Below, one piece after another: positions 33,595-42,613 of a stretch of DNA of 64,000 nt; the stretch's first letter is position 1, and each line of letters starts with the position of its first letter. Source of the DNA: Mangrovimicrobium sediminis (lineage in GTDB: Bacteria > Pseudomonadota > Gammaproteobacteria > Pseudomonadales > Halieaceae); contig NZ_SRLE01000007.1 of the NCBI RefSeq assembly GCF_004745945.1, forward strand, positions 403,745-467,744. Reading direction: 5' to 3'. The notes beneath the pieces were generated by a model. That model searched no databases, was not told the origin of the DNA, and saw only the letters and a program-made list of their open reading frames with translations. Both the position numbers and the translations under genes were made by a program.

Positions 33595-36516
33595 TCAGGA
33601 GTGAGCGGCCTCGGCCATCGGAGCCGGCGCCGACAGGGGGCCGCGAGGGTCGTTGGCAGCGCGCGGTGCCACGCGACCGCTGTGCGCGGCGGGCGGTGCC
33701 ACGCTGTCGCTGAACAGCTGGATCTGGCGGGTAGTGATCTCCACCTTCTCCACCGGCTTCGGTTCGACACGCGGGTCGTTGACCGCACGGCCATCGGCGG
33801 TGAGGCCGTCGCGGCTTGCGACGGCTTCAGGTGCTGCGGTTGCTTGCGGCTTCGGTGCCGGGGCAGGTGCGGCAGCAGCCGGAGCGGGGGCTTCGGCGAC
33901 CGGTTCCGGCTCCTGCGCAACCTCGGGCTCCTCGGCGCTTGCCTGGGGCTCGGCGTTTGCCTGAGCCTCGGCCGCCAAGGGCTCGGCGCTGACTTCCGAC
34001 TGGCTTGCTGCAGGCTGCTCCGCTACTTCGGGCTGCGACTGCGCTTGTGCCGCGGGCGTTGCATCGGCGTTCACACGGGCTTCTGCAACGGCCGGAGCGG
34101 GCGCCTCAGCGATTGCTGCTGCGCTCTCGGTGGTAGCGGTTACCGCCTCCTCGCTGACCTCGGCCACTGCCTGCTGGGTCGCCTGGCTGTCGTTGGCTGC
34201 GGCGTCACTACCGCCTTCGCTGCGACGACCGCGGTTGCGGCGACGGCGCGGCGGCTGCTCGCGCTTCATGTCCGATGGGCGCTTGCGCGGTTGGTTGTCG
34301 CGGTCCTGCTCCTGGCGCGCCTGGGGTTCTTCCCTGGTGCGAGTCTGGGACTCTTCGTTGGCGGACGGGACAGCGTTCGCCTGATCGCGATCGTTGGCGG
34401 CCTCGGCGTTAACCTCCTGCCGGCGCTTCTGGCCTCCGCGACGGCCGCGGCTGCGACCGCCACCTTCACGGCGGCCCTCGCCGCCACCCTCACGACGGCC
34501 CTCGCGCCGGGCCTGGTCGCCGCCATTGCGGCGTTCGCCGCGCTCGGTGTTGCGCTTGTCGTCGGACTTGCCTTCGGATTTGCCCTCGGACCTGCCGTCG
34601 GTGCGGCCTTCAGACCTGTTGTCGCGACCCTCTTCGCTGCGCGGCTTGCGCCGGCCGCGGTTGTCGCCACCATCGCGGCGCTTGTCACCGGACTTCTGGC
34701 CGCCGCGCTGTTGCGGGCGCTCGGACTGGGGCTTGGCCTTGCGTTGCGGCTCGGCCGGTGCTTCCTCCGGCACTTCGCCGCGCAGCGCGGTCCACAGGCG
34801 CGAGAACAGGCCCGGCTGTTCGGCGGGCGCCAGCGGGGCGGGCGCTGCAGGAGCCTGGCGAGCTGCGTCGGCCTGCGGCTCGACACGCGCCGGGCGCTCC
34901 TGGGTTTCCGGCGCAGGGCCCTGCGGGGTTACGCCCTGCACGATGGCCTGGGGCTGTACGACGGATTGGTGGGTATCGGTAATCGCCTCGACGTCGGGCG
35001 CGGCGATTTCCACTTTGTAGCTGGTTTCGTGGTTGCCCTCGACCTCGTCGTCGCGCAGGCGCTGCACGTCGAAGTGGGGGGTTTCCAGGTTCGGGTTGGG
35101 GATGACCAGCACCCGCACCCGGGTTTCGCGCTCGATGTCGCTCAGGGCGACGCGCTTTTCGTTGAGCAGGTAGGCTGCCACGTCCACCGGGACGATGGCG
35201 CGGACCTCGGCGCTGCGCTCCTTGATCGCCTCTTCCTCGAGCAGGCGCAGGATGGACAGGGCCAGCGACTTGGTGTCGCGGATGGTGCCCTGGCCGGTAC
35301 AGCGCGGGCAGACGATGTTGCTGGTCTCACCCAAGGAGGGGCGCAGGCGCTGGCGCGACATCTCGAGCAGGCCGAAGCGGGAAATGCGGCCGACCTGTAC
35401 GCGGGCGCGGTCGATGCTCAGGGCATCGCGCATACGGTTTTCCACGGCGCGCTGGTTGCGCGCGGCGAGCATGTCGATGAAATCGATGACCACCAGGCCG
35501 CCCATGTCGCGCAGGCGCAGCTGGCGGGCGATTTCGTCCGCTGCCTCGAGGTTGGTCTGCAGGGCAGTCTCCTCGATGTCGCTGCCCTTGGTGGCGCGCG
35601 AGGAGTTGATGTCGATGGAGACCAAAGCCTCGGTCGGGTCGATGACGATGGAGCCCCCGGAGGGCAGGCGCACTTCACGCTGGAAGGCGGTCTCGATCTG
35701 GCTCTCGATCTGGAAGCGGTTGAACAGGGGGATGCCGTCCTCGTACATGCGCAGGCGGTTCTTGAACTGCGGCATGACCATGGAGACGAAGTCCTGGGCC
35801 TGCTTGAAGGCCTCGGGCTGGTCGATCACCACCTGGTCGATGTCCTCGCGCAGGTAGTCGCGGATGGCGCGGATAATGACGTTGCTTTCCTGGAACAGCA
35901 GCACCGGCGCCTTCACGTCCTGGCCGGCGGTGGTGATTTTCTCCCACAGCTGCAGCAGGTAGTTGAGGTCCCACTGCAGTTCCTCGGCGGAGCGGCCGAC
36001 GCCGGCGGTGCGGATGATTACGCCCATGCCGTTGGGGATTTCCAGCGCGGAGAGCGCCTCGCGCAGCTCGGAGCGGTCGTCGCCCTCGATGCGACGGGAG
36101 ATGCCGCCGGCGCGCGGGTTGTTGGGCATCAGCACCATGTAGCGGCCGGCCAGGGAGATAAACGTGGTGAGGGCTGCGCCCTTGTTGCCACGCTCTTCCT
36201 TGTCCACCTGGACGATGACTTCGGTGCCTTCCTTGACCAGTTCCTTGATCTTGGCGCGGCCTTCGCCGTCGCCCTTGCCCTTGAAGTACTCGCGGGAAAT
36301 TTCCTTGAGCGGCAGGAAGCCGTGACGCTCGGCGCCGAAGTCGACGAAGGCGGCTTCGAGGCTGGGTTCGACCCGGGTGATCTTGCCCTTGTAGACGTTG
36401 GATTTTTTCTGGATGCGGGTGCGGTTTTCGATATCGAGGTCGTAAAGTCGCTGGCCGTCGACCAGCGCTACGCGCAACTCTTCGGGTTGAGTTGCGTTGA
36501 TCAGCATTTTCTTCAT
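33595..36516 (-). CDS. rne: ribonuclease E
   Basis: A 973-residue endoribonuclease, core of the RNA degradosome. The N-terminal catalytic half (about 1-510) starts [30 protein letters not shown], contains the S1 domain ([28 protein letters not shown]), the DNase I-like site ([30 protein letters not shown] with metal-binding Asp) and the zinc link CPRCTGQGT. The C-terminal half is Pro/Glu/Arg-rich and disordered, with an arginine-rich RNA-binding stretch ([22 protein letters not shown]) and Ala/Glu-rich repeats. It is divergent from rluC across a 579-base leader region, the conserved gammaproteobacterial arrangement. Confidence 0.97.
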   Translation of the reverse strand: MKKMLINATQPEELRVALVDGQRLYDLDIENRTRIQKKSNVYKGKITRVEPSLEAAFVDFGAERHGFLPLKEISREYFKGKGDGEGRAKIKELVKEGTEVIVQVDKEERGNKGAALTTFISLAGRYMVLMPNNPRAGGISRRIEGDDRSELREALSALEIPNGMGVIIRTAGVGRSAEELQWDLNYLLQLWEKITTAGQDVKAPVLLFQESNVIIRAIRDYLREDIDQVVIDQPEAFKQAQDFVSMVMPQFKNRLRMYEDGIPLFNRFQIESQIETAFQREVRLPSGGSIVIDPTEALVSIDINSSRATKGSDIEETALQTNLEAADEIARQLRLRDMGGLVVIDFIDMLAARNQRAVENRMRDALSIDRARVQVGRISRFGLLEMSRQRLRPSLGETSNIVCPRCTGQGTIRDTKSLALSILRLLEEEAIKERSAEVRAIVPVDVAAYLLNEKRVALSDIERETRVRVLVIPNPNLETPHFDVQRLRDDEVEGNHETSYKVEIAAPDVEAITDTHQSVVQPQAIVQGVTPQGPAPETQERPARVEPQADAARQAPAAPAPLAPAEQPGLFSRLWTALRGEVPEEAPAEPQRKAKPQSERPQQRGGQKSGDKRRDGGDNRGRRKPRSEEGRDNRSEGRTDGRSEGKSEGKSDDKRNTERGERRNGGDQARREGRREGGGEGRREGGGRSRGRRGGQKRRQEVNAEAANDRDQANAVPSANEESQTRTREEPQARQEQDRDNQPRKRPSDMKREQPPRRRRNRGRRSEGGSDAAANDSQATQQAVAEVSEEAVTATTESAAAIAEAPAPAVAEARVNADATPAAQAQSQPEVAEQPAASQSEVSAEPLAAEAQANAEPQASAEEPEVAQEPEPVAEAPAPAAAAPAPAPKPQATAAPEAVASRDGLTADGRAVNDPRVEPKPVEKVEITTRQIQLFSDSVAPPAAHSGRVAPRAANDPRGPLSAPAPMAEAAHS

Positions 36517-37095
36517 AGGTTTGCCATTAGCCTGTGAACGGCAGGCCTGGCGGGGCAGGAATCAGTCTATGCGGGCCCGGGGGGCCTTCGGGAGGGCGGG
36601 GCAGGCAGATGCGGTTGAGGTGTTATCTGCCCGCCTGCGCCGGTTCGGGGCCGGCACCTACAGGTGCGCGGCAGCAGCCGTTGTCTCCCGGCATCCAGGT
36701 GCGTTCTCGTCGGTGACCGCTGCGGCCAATGCCAGTCGGGCAGGGCGTTCGGGTCAGGGGAATGGCAGCCACTCCGCCTTTTTGGTAGTGTCGCTGCACC
36801 TGGGTCGGTCGACACTACAGATATCACTGTCTGATTCGGTGTCCCGGCAGACGCTGCTGCTCGGTTCGATATAACGTCGTCGCGGTTTGTTCGTGGCGGA
36901 AACCCTTGTTTCCGTGGGAGAAATCTCGCTTCGACTCCTTCGTGTGCTGCCCTGGCGGTACCTTGCAATTTCGTCGGCAGGCCCAATCTTCACCAGCGGC
37001 TGTACATGCACGCCACCGGAAACCTTCACGGTGCGTGCGACACACCCGGCGATAGTAACAGCATGTTTAGGAAAGTTAAACGATTTCCGTAGCTT
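36517..37095. promoter_or_regulatory. rne: rne-rluC divergent region with the rne leader
   Basis: There is no gene in this 579-base gap. Near the middle a perfect nine-base stem pairs 36785-36793 (GTAGTGTCG) with 36810-36818 (CGACACTAC). In enteric bacteria RNase E binds hairpins of its own long 5' leader to set its level; a similar role is inferred here from position only. No clear Shine-Dalgarno sequence is seen before rluC at the right end. Confidence 0.5.
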
Positions 37096-38046
37096 ATGTC
37101 AGACAGTGAAAGCGGGCGGCCAGGCGTACGCCACCTGACGGTGGACGCCAACTCCGAGGGCCAGCGATTGGACAACTACCTCACCCGGGAGCTCAAGGGC
37201 GTCCCGCGCACGCGCCTGTACAAGGCTCTGCGCAAGGGTGAGATCCGCGTGAATAAAGGGCGCGCCAAGGCGGACTATCGCCTGGGCGAGGGCGACATCG
37301 TGCGTATCCCGCCGCTGCGCACTGCGGCGCCCGGCGAGCCGGCCAGCGTGCCGCGCTTCTGGACCGAGCGGGTGCTCGACAGCATCATCTATGAAGATGA
37401 CGGCATGCTGGTGGTGAACAAGCCCTCGGGGCTGGCCGTGCACGGCGGCAGCGGTCTCAACTACGGGCTCATCGAGTGCCTGCGCCAGGCGCGCAGCGAG
37501 GATCGCTACCTGGAACTGGTGCACCGCCTGGATCGCGACACCTCGGGACTGATCATGATCGCGCGCAAGGCGAAGGTCCTGCGTGAACTGCACCGCCAGT
37601 TGCGCGGTGACGAGGTCGACAAGCGCTACTTCGCGCTGGTCGCGGGCAAGTGGCCGCGCAGCCTAGCGCGGGTGGAGGCGCCCCTGCTGAAGAACGTGCT
37701 GCGTTCGGGTGAGCGCATGGTGAAGGTCGATCGCGAGGGAAAGCCCTCGCTCACCGAATTCAGTGTGGTGGAGCGTTTTCCCGGCGCAACCCTGGTGCAG
37801 GCGAAACCGGTCACTGGCCGCACCCACCAGATTCGCGTGCACGCACGGCACGCGGGCTTCCCGCTGCTGGGCGACGACAAGTATGGCGATGAGGCGGGGG
37901 CGGCGCTGTGCGCGCAACTCGGTCTCAAGCGGTTGTTCCTGCACGCCAGCGAGCTCTCCTGCAAAGTGCCGGACAGCGGGCGCATGCGCTGGTCCGCTCC
38001 GCTCGACGAAGATCTTGAAAACACATTAGATAAACTTCGTAACTAA
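37096..38046 (+). CDS. rluC: 23S rRNA pseudouridine 955/2504/2580 synthase
   Basis: A 316-residue RluA-family enzyme. An N-terminal S4 RNA-binding domain (about 20-75: QRLDNYLTRELKGVPRTRLYKALRKGEIRVNKGR) precedes the catalytic domain, with HRLDRDTSG at 143-151 and the nucleophile Asp146. VTGRTHQIRVHARHAGFPLLGDDKYG is the conserved RluA C-terminal block. It modifies three uridines in 23S rRNA. The HAD phosphatase follows after eight bases, so the two genes are co-transcribed. Confidence 0.96.
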   Translation: MSDSESGRPGVRHLTVDANSEGQRLDNYLTRELKGVPRTRLYKALRKGEIRVNKGRAKADYRLGEGDIVRIPPLRTAAPGEPASVPRFWTERVLDSIIYEDDGMLVVNKPSGLAVHGGSGLNYGLIECLRQARSEDRYLELVHRLDRDTSGLIMIARKAKVLRELHRQLRGDEVDKRYFALVAGKWPRSLARVEAPLLKNVLRSGERMVKVDREGKPSLTEFSVVERFPGATLVQAKPVTGRTHQIRVHARHAGFPLLGDDKYGDEAGAALCAQLGLKRLFLHASELSCKVPDSGRMRWSAPLDEDLENTLDKLRN

Positions 38047-38054
38047 CTGCATTT

Positions 38055-38705
38055 ATGATTATATTCGATTGGGATGGAACCTTGTGTGACTCCGTGTCAC
38101 AGATTGTCACCAGCATTCAGTCCGCGGCGTCGGAGCTCGGGGTCGAGGTGCCCAGCGATGAGGCCGCGGCCAATATCATCGGCCTCGGCCTGCCGCAGGC
38201 GGTCGCGGTGCTGTTCCCCGACGCCCCTGAAACCCTGCTCGAGGACATCGCCCGGGTCTATTCCCGGCATTACGTGAACAGCGAACAGGGGCCGCCGCGG
38301 TTGTTCCCGGGCGCCCTGGAGACCCTGCAGGCACTCAAGGATCGCGGTCTCGAGATTGCCGTGGCCACCGGCAAGAGCCGCCGCGGCCTGGATCGCGTGC
38401 TCGGGGTGCTGGGCCTCGAGGACTTCTTCCACACCAGTCGCTGCGCGGATGAGACCCGGTCCAAGCCGGACCCGTTGATGCTGGTGGAAATCATGCAGGA
38501 GCGCGGCGTCGCACCGGCGGAGGTGGTCATGATCGGTGACACCGAGTACGACCTGGCGATGGCCGCCCACGCCGGGGTTCCCTCCGTGGGCGTCAGCTAT
38601 GGGGTGCATTCCCCTGAGCGGCTGTCCGGGCACGCGCCGGTGGCCATTGTCGACAGTTTGCCCGAATTGCTGGACCTGCCGGCCCTGGCGGCGCGGCGGA
38701 GCTGA
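38055..38705 (+). CDS. HAD-IA family phosphatase (phosphoglycolate phosphatase-like)
   Basis: A 216-residue haloacid-dehalogenase-type hydrolase. Motif I is DWDGTLCDS with nucleophile Asp5 and acid/base Asp7, motif II lies in IAVATGKSRRG, motif III in SKPDP and motif IV in MIGDTEYDLAMA. The helical cap (about 15-85) is of type C1. It resembles Gph/PgpB-like phosphatases that lie next to rluC in many gammaproteobacteria; the natural substrate is not determined. It shares the rluC transcript. Confidence 0.9.
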   Translation: MIIFDWDGTLCDSVSQIVTSIQSAASELGVEVPSDEAAANIIGLGLPQAVAVLFPDAPETLLEDIARVYSRHYVNSEQGPPRLFPGALETLQALKDRGLEIAVATGKSRRGLDRVLGVLGLEDFFHTSRCADETRSKPDPLMLVEIMQERGVAPAEVVMIGDTEYDLAMAAHAGVPSVGVSYGVHSPERLSGHAPVAIVDSLPELLDLPALAARRS

Positions 38706-38790
38706 TTCTAGTGGCGCGGCTGGTTCTGGCGCCGTGATGCGCTAATTCTGCCTGCGCGCACGGCCAACTCTGGCGGCGCGATGCGCATAG

Positions 38791-39366
38791 TTAAGGCAGC
38801 GTGAATCCCGCTGCCCGCAGTAAGCGGCAGGTGGTTATCAGAGGCAGCCCCTCCAGTGCGGTGGGGTCGTCGCTCTCGATGCGCTCGAACAGGGCGATGC
38901 CCAGTCCCTCACATTTGAAACTGCCCGCGCAGTCATAGGGTGTTTCCGCCGCCAGGTAGCGCTCGATCTCCGCGTCTTCCAGCGTCCGGAACGTGACCCG
39001 GGTGCTGTGCACCTCGCACCGGGCGTGGGCCGGTTCGCCCCGCACCAGCGCCACGGCGGTGAAAAATTCGACCGTTTTTCCTGAGCTGGCCTGCAGCTGT
39101 GCCGCGGCTGCCGCGTGTACGCCGGGTTTGCCCATGCACTGGCCGTCGAGGGCCGCGACCTGGTCACTGCCCAGTACCCAGGCATCCGGCGCGGTGGCGC
39201 CAACAGCCCGCGCCTTGGCCATGGCCAGGCGTGCCGCCAAGTCCTGCGGGCTCTCCCCGTGGAGGGGGTGCTCGTCCACCCCGGGGTCCCGGCACGCGAA
39301 GGGCAGGCACAGCCGTTCCAGGAGCTTTTTCCGGTAGCGCGAGGTCGAGGCGAGCAGCAGATTCAT
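38791..39366 (-). CDS. yceF: Maf-type nucleotide pyrophosphatase (YceF, m7GTP)
   Basis: A 191-residue Maf-family enzyme that hydrolyses modified nucleoside triphosphates such as m7GTP, a housecleaning role. The start MNLLLASTSRYRKKLLERL at 39366 is the usual Maf N-terminus and follows GAGGG; a longer frame upstream crosses the divergent yceD promoter and is rejected. WVLGSDQVAALDGQCMGKPG carries the catalytic Asp region, and YDCAGSFKCEGLG and LEGLPLITTCRLL are YceF-type blocks. It is divergent from yceD, the conserved order. Confidence 0.93.
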   Translation of the reverse strand: MNLLLASTSRYRKKLLERLCLPFACRDPGVDEHPLHGESPQDLAARLAMAKARAVGATAPDAWVLGSDQVAALDGQCMGKPGVHAAAAAQLQASSGKTVEFFTAVALVRGEPAHARCEVHSTRVTFRTLEDAEIERYLAAETPYDCAGSFKCEGLGIALFERIESDDPTALEGLPLITTCRLLRAAGFTLP

Positions 39367-39426
39367 GGGGCCCTCTGGCCGAGTGTGAATAGTGGTGAGA
39401 ACTGCTTGTATTCTATAGAATTTTTT

Positions 39427-39455
39427 TTGACAAAGGGGGGGCGCGTCACTATGAT
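39427..39455 (+). promoter_or_regulatory. strong sigma70 promoter of yceD-rpmF
   Basis: A perfect -35 TTGACA (39427-39432) and TATGAT (39450-39455) are 17 bases apart. Transcription should begin near 39461-39463, at most a few bases before the yceD ATG at 39464, leaving no room for a Shine-Dalgarno sequence. Confidence 0.78.
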
Positions 39456-39463
39456 GCGCGCCT

Positions 39464-40006
39464 ATGTTGAGCGACCCCCTCCCGACACTGCTAGACGCCC
39501 GCAAGGCGGCAGCGCGGGGCGCGGCCGTCAGCGGTGTGCTGCAACCCTCGAATTTGCCGCGTTTTCAAGCGCTTTTAGCAGGCGATGAAGGCAGGATCGA
39601 GGCGCAACTGGCGTTCAACCGGGACGAGGAAAACCGCCCGGTGGTCAGCGTTGAGGTAAGTGCACAGGTCCAGGTGACCTGCCAGCGCTGCCTGCAGCCG
39701 ATGCCGCTGGCTCTAAACGGCGCGGCCCGGTTGGGCATTGTCTGGACCGATGAGCAGGCCAGGCACCTGCCACGCGACCTCGATCCACTGGTCGTGGGCG
39801 AGGAGGGGTGTAACCTGTGGGATATCGTCGAGGAGGAACTGATTCTCCTGATGCCGCCCTACAGTTATCACGAGACACAGGATTGTAAACAGATACTGTC
39901 CGAGTACAGCGCGGACGTCGAGCCCCCGATGGAGCCGGCCCCGGAAAAACCCAACCCGTTCGCGGTGCTGGCCCAGCTGAAGCAGGACGAAGAGCCCAGG
40001 AGTTAG
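39464..40006 (+). CDS. yceD: YceD/DUF177 family 23S rRNA accumulation protein
   Basis: A 180-residue DUF177 protein. Its N-terminus ([19 protein letters not shown]) aligns with the start of E. coli YceD, which supports ATG 39464. A CxxC pair ([10 protein letters not shown]) and the conserved [16 protein letters not shown] block follow, and the C-terminus [10 protein letters not shown] is near-invariant. It is always next to rpmF, and homologues are linked to 23S rRNA levels. The promoter places the transcript start almost on the ATG, so the mRNA may be leaderless. rpmF begins two bases after the stop. Confidence 0.93.
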   Translation: MLSDPLPTLLDARKAAARGAAVSGVLQPSNLPRFQALLAGDEGRIEAQLAFNRDEENRPVVSVEVSAQVQVTCQRCLQPMPLALNGAARLGIVWTDEQARHLPRDLDPLVVGEEGCNLWDIVEEELILLMPPYSYHETQDCKQILSEYSADVEPPMEPAPEKPNPFAVLAQLKQDEEPRS

Positions 40007-40008
40007 CC

Positions 40009-40191
40009 ATGGCAGTTCAGCAAAACAGGAAGACCCGTTCGCGGCGCGGCATGCGTCGTTCCCACGACGCCCTCGGCGGCGTGACCACCAGCGTCGACCA
40101 GACCTCCGGTGAAACCCACCGTCGTCACCACGTCAGCGCTGATGGTTTCTACCGCGGCAAGAAAGTCGTGGACACCGGCGCTGACGACTGA
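40009..40191 (+). CDS. rpmF: 50S ribosomal protein L32
   Basis: A 60-residue ribosomal protein of the large subunit. [22 protein letters not shown] is the invariant N-terminus; the protein is the cysteine-free form, lacking the zinc ribbon. It is translationally close to yceD (two bases). In most relatives plsX follows; here the next gene, after 239 bases, is fabD. Confidence 0.97.
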   Translation: MAVQQNRKTRSRRGMRRSHDALGGVTTSVDQTSGETHRRHHVSADGFYRGKKVVDTGADD

Positions 40192-40430
40192 GCACTGACG
40201 CCGCCGGAAGCAATCCCGGTAGCGGCTATTGTCAGCAGCGCAGCGAACAAACACGGGGGAGTTCCTTCCCCGCGCCAACAGCGCCACCCCCGGTGGCGCT
40301 GTGCGCATTCCCCACCCCGATTTTTACCCAACACAGGCTCCCGACGCAGGGGCCGGTGTGCGCATGTCCGGCCTTCGTGGCCCTTGGACAGGCGCGCGCT
40401 CAATAAACGTCGAGATGACAGGAAGTTGCC
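40192..40430. other. gap between rpmF and fabD, no plsX
   Basis: Nothing coding is seen where plsX normally lies. It contains a perfect ten-base hairpin, CAGCGCCACC (40279-40288) with GGTGGCGCTG (40292-40301), without a T run, so it is more likely a processing or attenuation element than a terminator. AGGAAG precedes fabD. Confidence 0.6.
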
Positions 40431-41387
40431 ATGTCCCAGAACAAGACCGCTTTTGTATTCCCAGGCCAGGGTTCCCAGAAGATCGGCATGCTCTTAGCAG
40501 CCCATGCCGCCTATCCGGAAGTCCGCGACACCTTCGCCGAAGCCGCTGAAGTCCTCGGCTACGATGTCTGGGCCCTCGTGCAGGGCGATGACCAGGACGC
40601 CCTCAACCTCACCGAAACCACCCAGCCAGTCCTGCTGACTTCTTCTGTCGCGCTGTGGCGCGCCTGGAACGCGCAGGGCGGTGCGACGCCGGATATTATG
40701 GCCGGCCACAGTCTCGGTGAGTTTTCTGCGCTGGTGTGTGCCGGCGCGCTGTCGTTCACCGATGCAGTGGATCTCGTGCGCCAGCGCGGGCGCTTCATGC
40801 AAACCGCCGTGCCGGTGGGAGAGGGCGCCATGGCCGCGGTTATCGGCCTGGACGACGACACGATCAATAAACTGTGTGCCGAGACCGACGGCGTGGTCGC
40901 CGCGGTTAATTTCAATTCCCCGGGCCAGGTGGTTATCGCCGGACACAGTGCGGCGGTCGATGCCGCCGGTGAGGCGCTCAAGACCGCCGGGGCGAGAAAG
41001 GTCATGCCGCTGGCAGTGAGCGCACCTTTCCATACCGAACTGATGAAGCCGGCCGGCGAACGCCTGGCCGAGGCCATTGCCGGCGTTGCTATCAACACGC
41101 CTGCGGTGCCCGTGGTACACAACGTGCACGCGCGCACTGAAAGCGACCCCGAGAAGATCCGCGCGCTGCTCGTCGAACAGATCTACAGCCCGGTGCAGTG
41201 GACGCGCTGTGTGCAGACGATGCTCGATGCGGGTGTCGGCGCCGCCGTCGAGTGTGGTCCCGGCAAGGTGCTGACCGGCCTCGCCCGGCGTATCGACAAG
41301 TCGCTGCTATGCTATGCCATCGAGGAGCCGGCGGATCTCGCCGAAGCTGTCGAGGCACTGGGCGAACACCAATGTGAGGGAGCTTGA
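40431..41387 (+). CDS. fabD: malonyl-CoA:ACP transacylase
   Basis: A 318-residue enzyme that loads malonate onto acyl carrier protein. FVFPGQGSQ opens the protein, the nucleophile Ser94 lies in GHSLGEFSALV, and catalytic His201 in APFHTELM. GPGKVLTGL is the closing family block. Expected length for FabD is 308-318. It is followed by fabG within nine bases and starts the fab part of the run. Confidence 0.97.
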   Translation: MSQNKTAFVFPGQGSQKIGMLLAAHAAYPEVRDTFAEAAEVLGYDVWALVQGDDQDALNLTETTQPVLLTSSVALWRAWNAQGGATPDIMAGHSLGEFSALVCAGALSFTDAVDLVRQRGRFMQTAVPVGEGAMAAVIGLDDDTINKLCAETDGVVAAVNFNSPGQVVIAGHSAAVDAAGEALKTAGARKVMPLAVSAPFHTELMKPAGERLAEAIAGVAINTPAVPVVHNVHARTESDPEKIRALLVEQIYSPVQWTRCVQTMLDAGVGAAVECGPGKVLTGLARRIDKSLLCYAIEEPADLAEAVEALGEHQCEGA

Positions 41388-41395
41388 AACAACCG

Positions 41396-42139
41396 ATGAG
41401 TGACGCGAATAAGGTAGCCCTGGTCACCGGGGCGAGCAGGGGTATTGGCCGGGCTATCGCCGAGCAACTGGCGGCCAGCGGTTTGACGGTAGTGGGCACT
41501 GCGACCAGCGAATCCGGAGCGGAAGCGATCACCGCCTACCTGCAGGCGGCGGGCAATCCCGGCTGCGGCATGCGCCTGGATGTCGCCGATGATGACAGTG
41601 TCAACTCGGTCATTGCCGCAATTAACGAGCGTTTCGGTGCGCCGCTGGTGCTGGTCAATAACGCCGGTATCACCCGCGACAACATCCTCATGCGCATGAA
41701 GCCCGATGAGTGGAGCGACGTCATCGATACCAACCTCAACGCGCTGTACCGCGTGAGCAAGGCCTGCCTGCGCGGCATGACCAAGGCGCGCTGGGGACGC
41801 ATCGTCAACATTACCTCGGTGGTCGGCTCCATGGGCAACATGGGACAGAGCAATTACGCCGCTACCAAGGCAGGTGCCGAGGGCTTTGCACGGGCGCTGG
41901 CCCGGGAGCTGGGCTCGCGCGCAGTCACCGTCAATTGCGTGGCCCCGGGCTTCATCGATACCGACATGACCCGTGAACTTCCGGAGGCGAACCGCGAGTT
42001 GCTGTTGCAGCAGATTCCCCTCGGCCGACTCGGTGAGGCGGCGGAAATCGGCGCCCTGGTGACATTTCTTTGCAGTGACGCTGCCGCGTACATCACCGGT
42101 GAAACAATCCACATTAACGGCGGCATGTACATGGGGTAA
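41396..42139 (+). CDS. fabG: 3-oxoacyl-ACP reductase
   Basis: A 247-residue SDR reducing 3-oxoacyl-ACP with NADPH. TGASRGIGRAI (11-21) binds the cofactor, and the triad is Ser141, Tyr154 and Lys158 in NITSVVG and SNYAATK; GFIDTDMT and TGETIHINGGMYM are FabG hallmarks. ATG 41396 (MSDANKVALV) is preferred because it gives the usual N-terminus. An in-frame TTG at 41384, overlapping the fabD stop, is possible but is only one base from the GAGGGAG site. Confidence 0.96.
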   Translation: MSDANKVALVTGASRGIGRAIAEQLAASGLTVVGTATSESGAEAITAYLQAAGNPGCGMRLDVADDDSVNSVIAAINERFGAPLVLVNNAGITRDNILMRMKPDEWSDVIDTNLNALYRVSKACLRGMTKARWGRIVNITSVVGSMGNMGQSNYAATKAGAEGFARALARELGSRAVTVNCVAPGFIDTDMTRELPEANRELLLQQIPLGRLGEAAEIGALVTFLCSDAAAYITGETIHINGGMYMG

Positions 42140-42189
42140 GCTGGTCAACAGAAAACTGGCCGGATAGGCTGGAACAGCGGGAAAAAAAG

Positions 42190-42220
42190 TTTATAACTAT
42201 CAAACAAAACAGAGTAAAAT
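42190..42220 (+). promoter_or_regulatory. candidate acpP promoter
   Basis: A -10-like TAAAAT (42215-42220) lies in an unusually AT-rich stretch, with a weak TTATAA upstream. It is about 60 bases before acpP, a gene usually given its own promoter because ACP is needed in excess. Confidence 0.4.
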
Positions 42221-42281
42221 GCGCGCGCAGGCCGTAAATTCTGGTTTGATATAGCACTAAACTCAGGAGTGACAAAACATC

Positions 42282-42518
42282 ATGAGCAGCATCGAAGAAC
42301 GCGTTAAGAAAATCGTCGCGGAACAGCTTGGTGTAAAAGAAGAAGAAGTGTCTACCGAGGCGTCCTTCGTCGAGGACCTTGGCGCTGATTCTCTGGACAC
42401 TGTGGAGCTGGTGATGGCCCTCGAAGAAGAATTCGAGACCGAGATTCCCGATGAGGAAGCCGAAAAAATCACCACTGTTCAGTTGGCTATCAACTATATC
42501 AACGAAAACCTCGCCTGA
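42282..42518 (+). CDS. acpP: acyl carrier protein
   Basis: A 78-residue acidic four-helix protein that carries fatty-acyl intermediates on 4'-phosphopantetheine. The attachment Ser37 lies in the invariant [18 protein letters not shown]. Length and composition are standard. It has its own AT-rich upstream region and is followed by an attenuator-like hairpin, consistent with higher expression than fabF. Confidence 0.98.
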   Translation: MSSIEERVKKIVAEQLGVKEEEVSTEASFVEDLGADSLDTVELVMALEEEFETEIPDEEAEKITTVQLAINYINENLA

Positions 42519-42536
42519 TACAAGAACGCCCCCGAG

Positions 42537-42569
42537 AAGCCGTTTCTATTTTAAGATAGAGCGGCTTTT
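42537..42569 (+). terminator. hairpin with T run between acpP and fabF
   Basis: AAGCCG (42537-42542) pairs with CGGCTT (42562-42567), with an inner TCTAT/ATAGA stem, and TTTT follows. It probably ends most acpP transcripts, with read-through to fabF. Confidence 0.75.
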
Positions 42570-42613
42570 CTACGTTATGTAGTCCTGAAAGCCCAAAATC
42601 AAAGGAGTAAGCG

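Noticed and set aside
33532..36537. 1001-codon open frame antisense to rne
   Set aside because: It mirrors RNase E on the other strand in high-GC DNA; its translation is Ala/Gly/Arg-rich without domains, while the rne frame has clear motifs.
40279..40301. terminator after rpmF
   Set aside because: A perfect stem but no T run on either side; kept only as a stem-loop.
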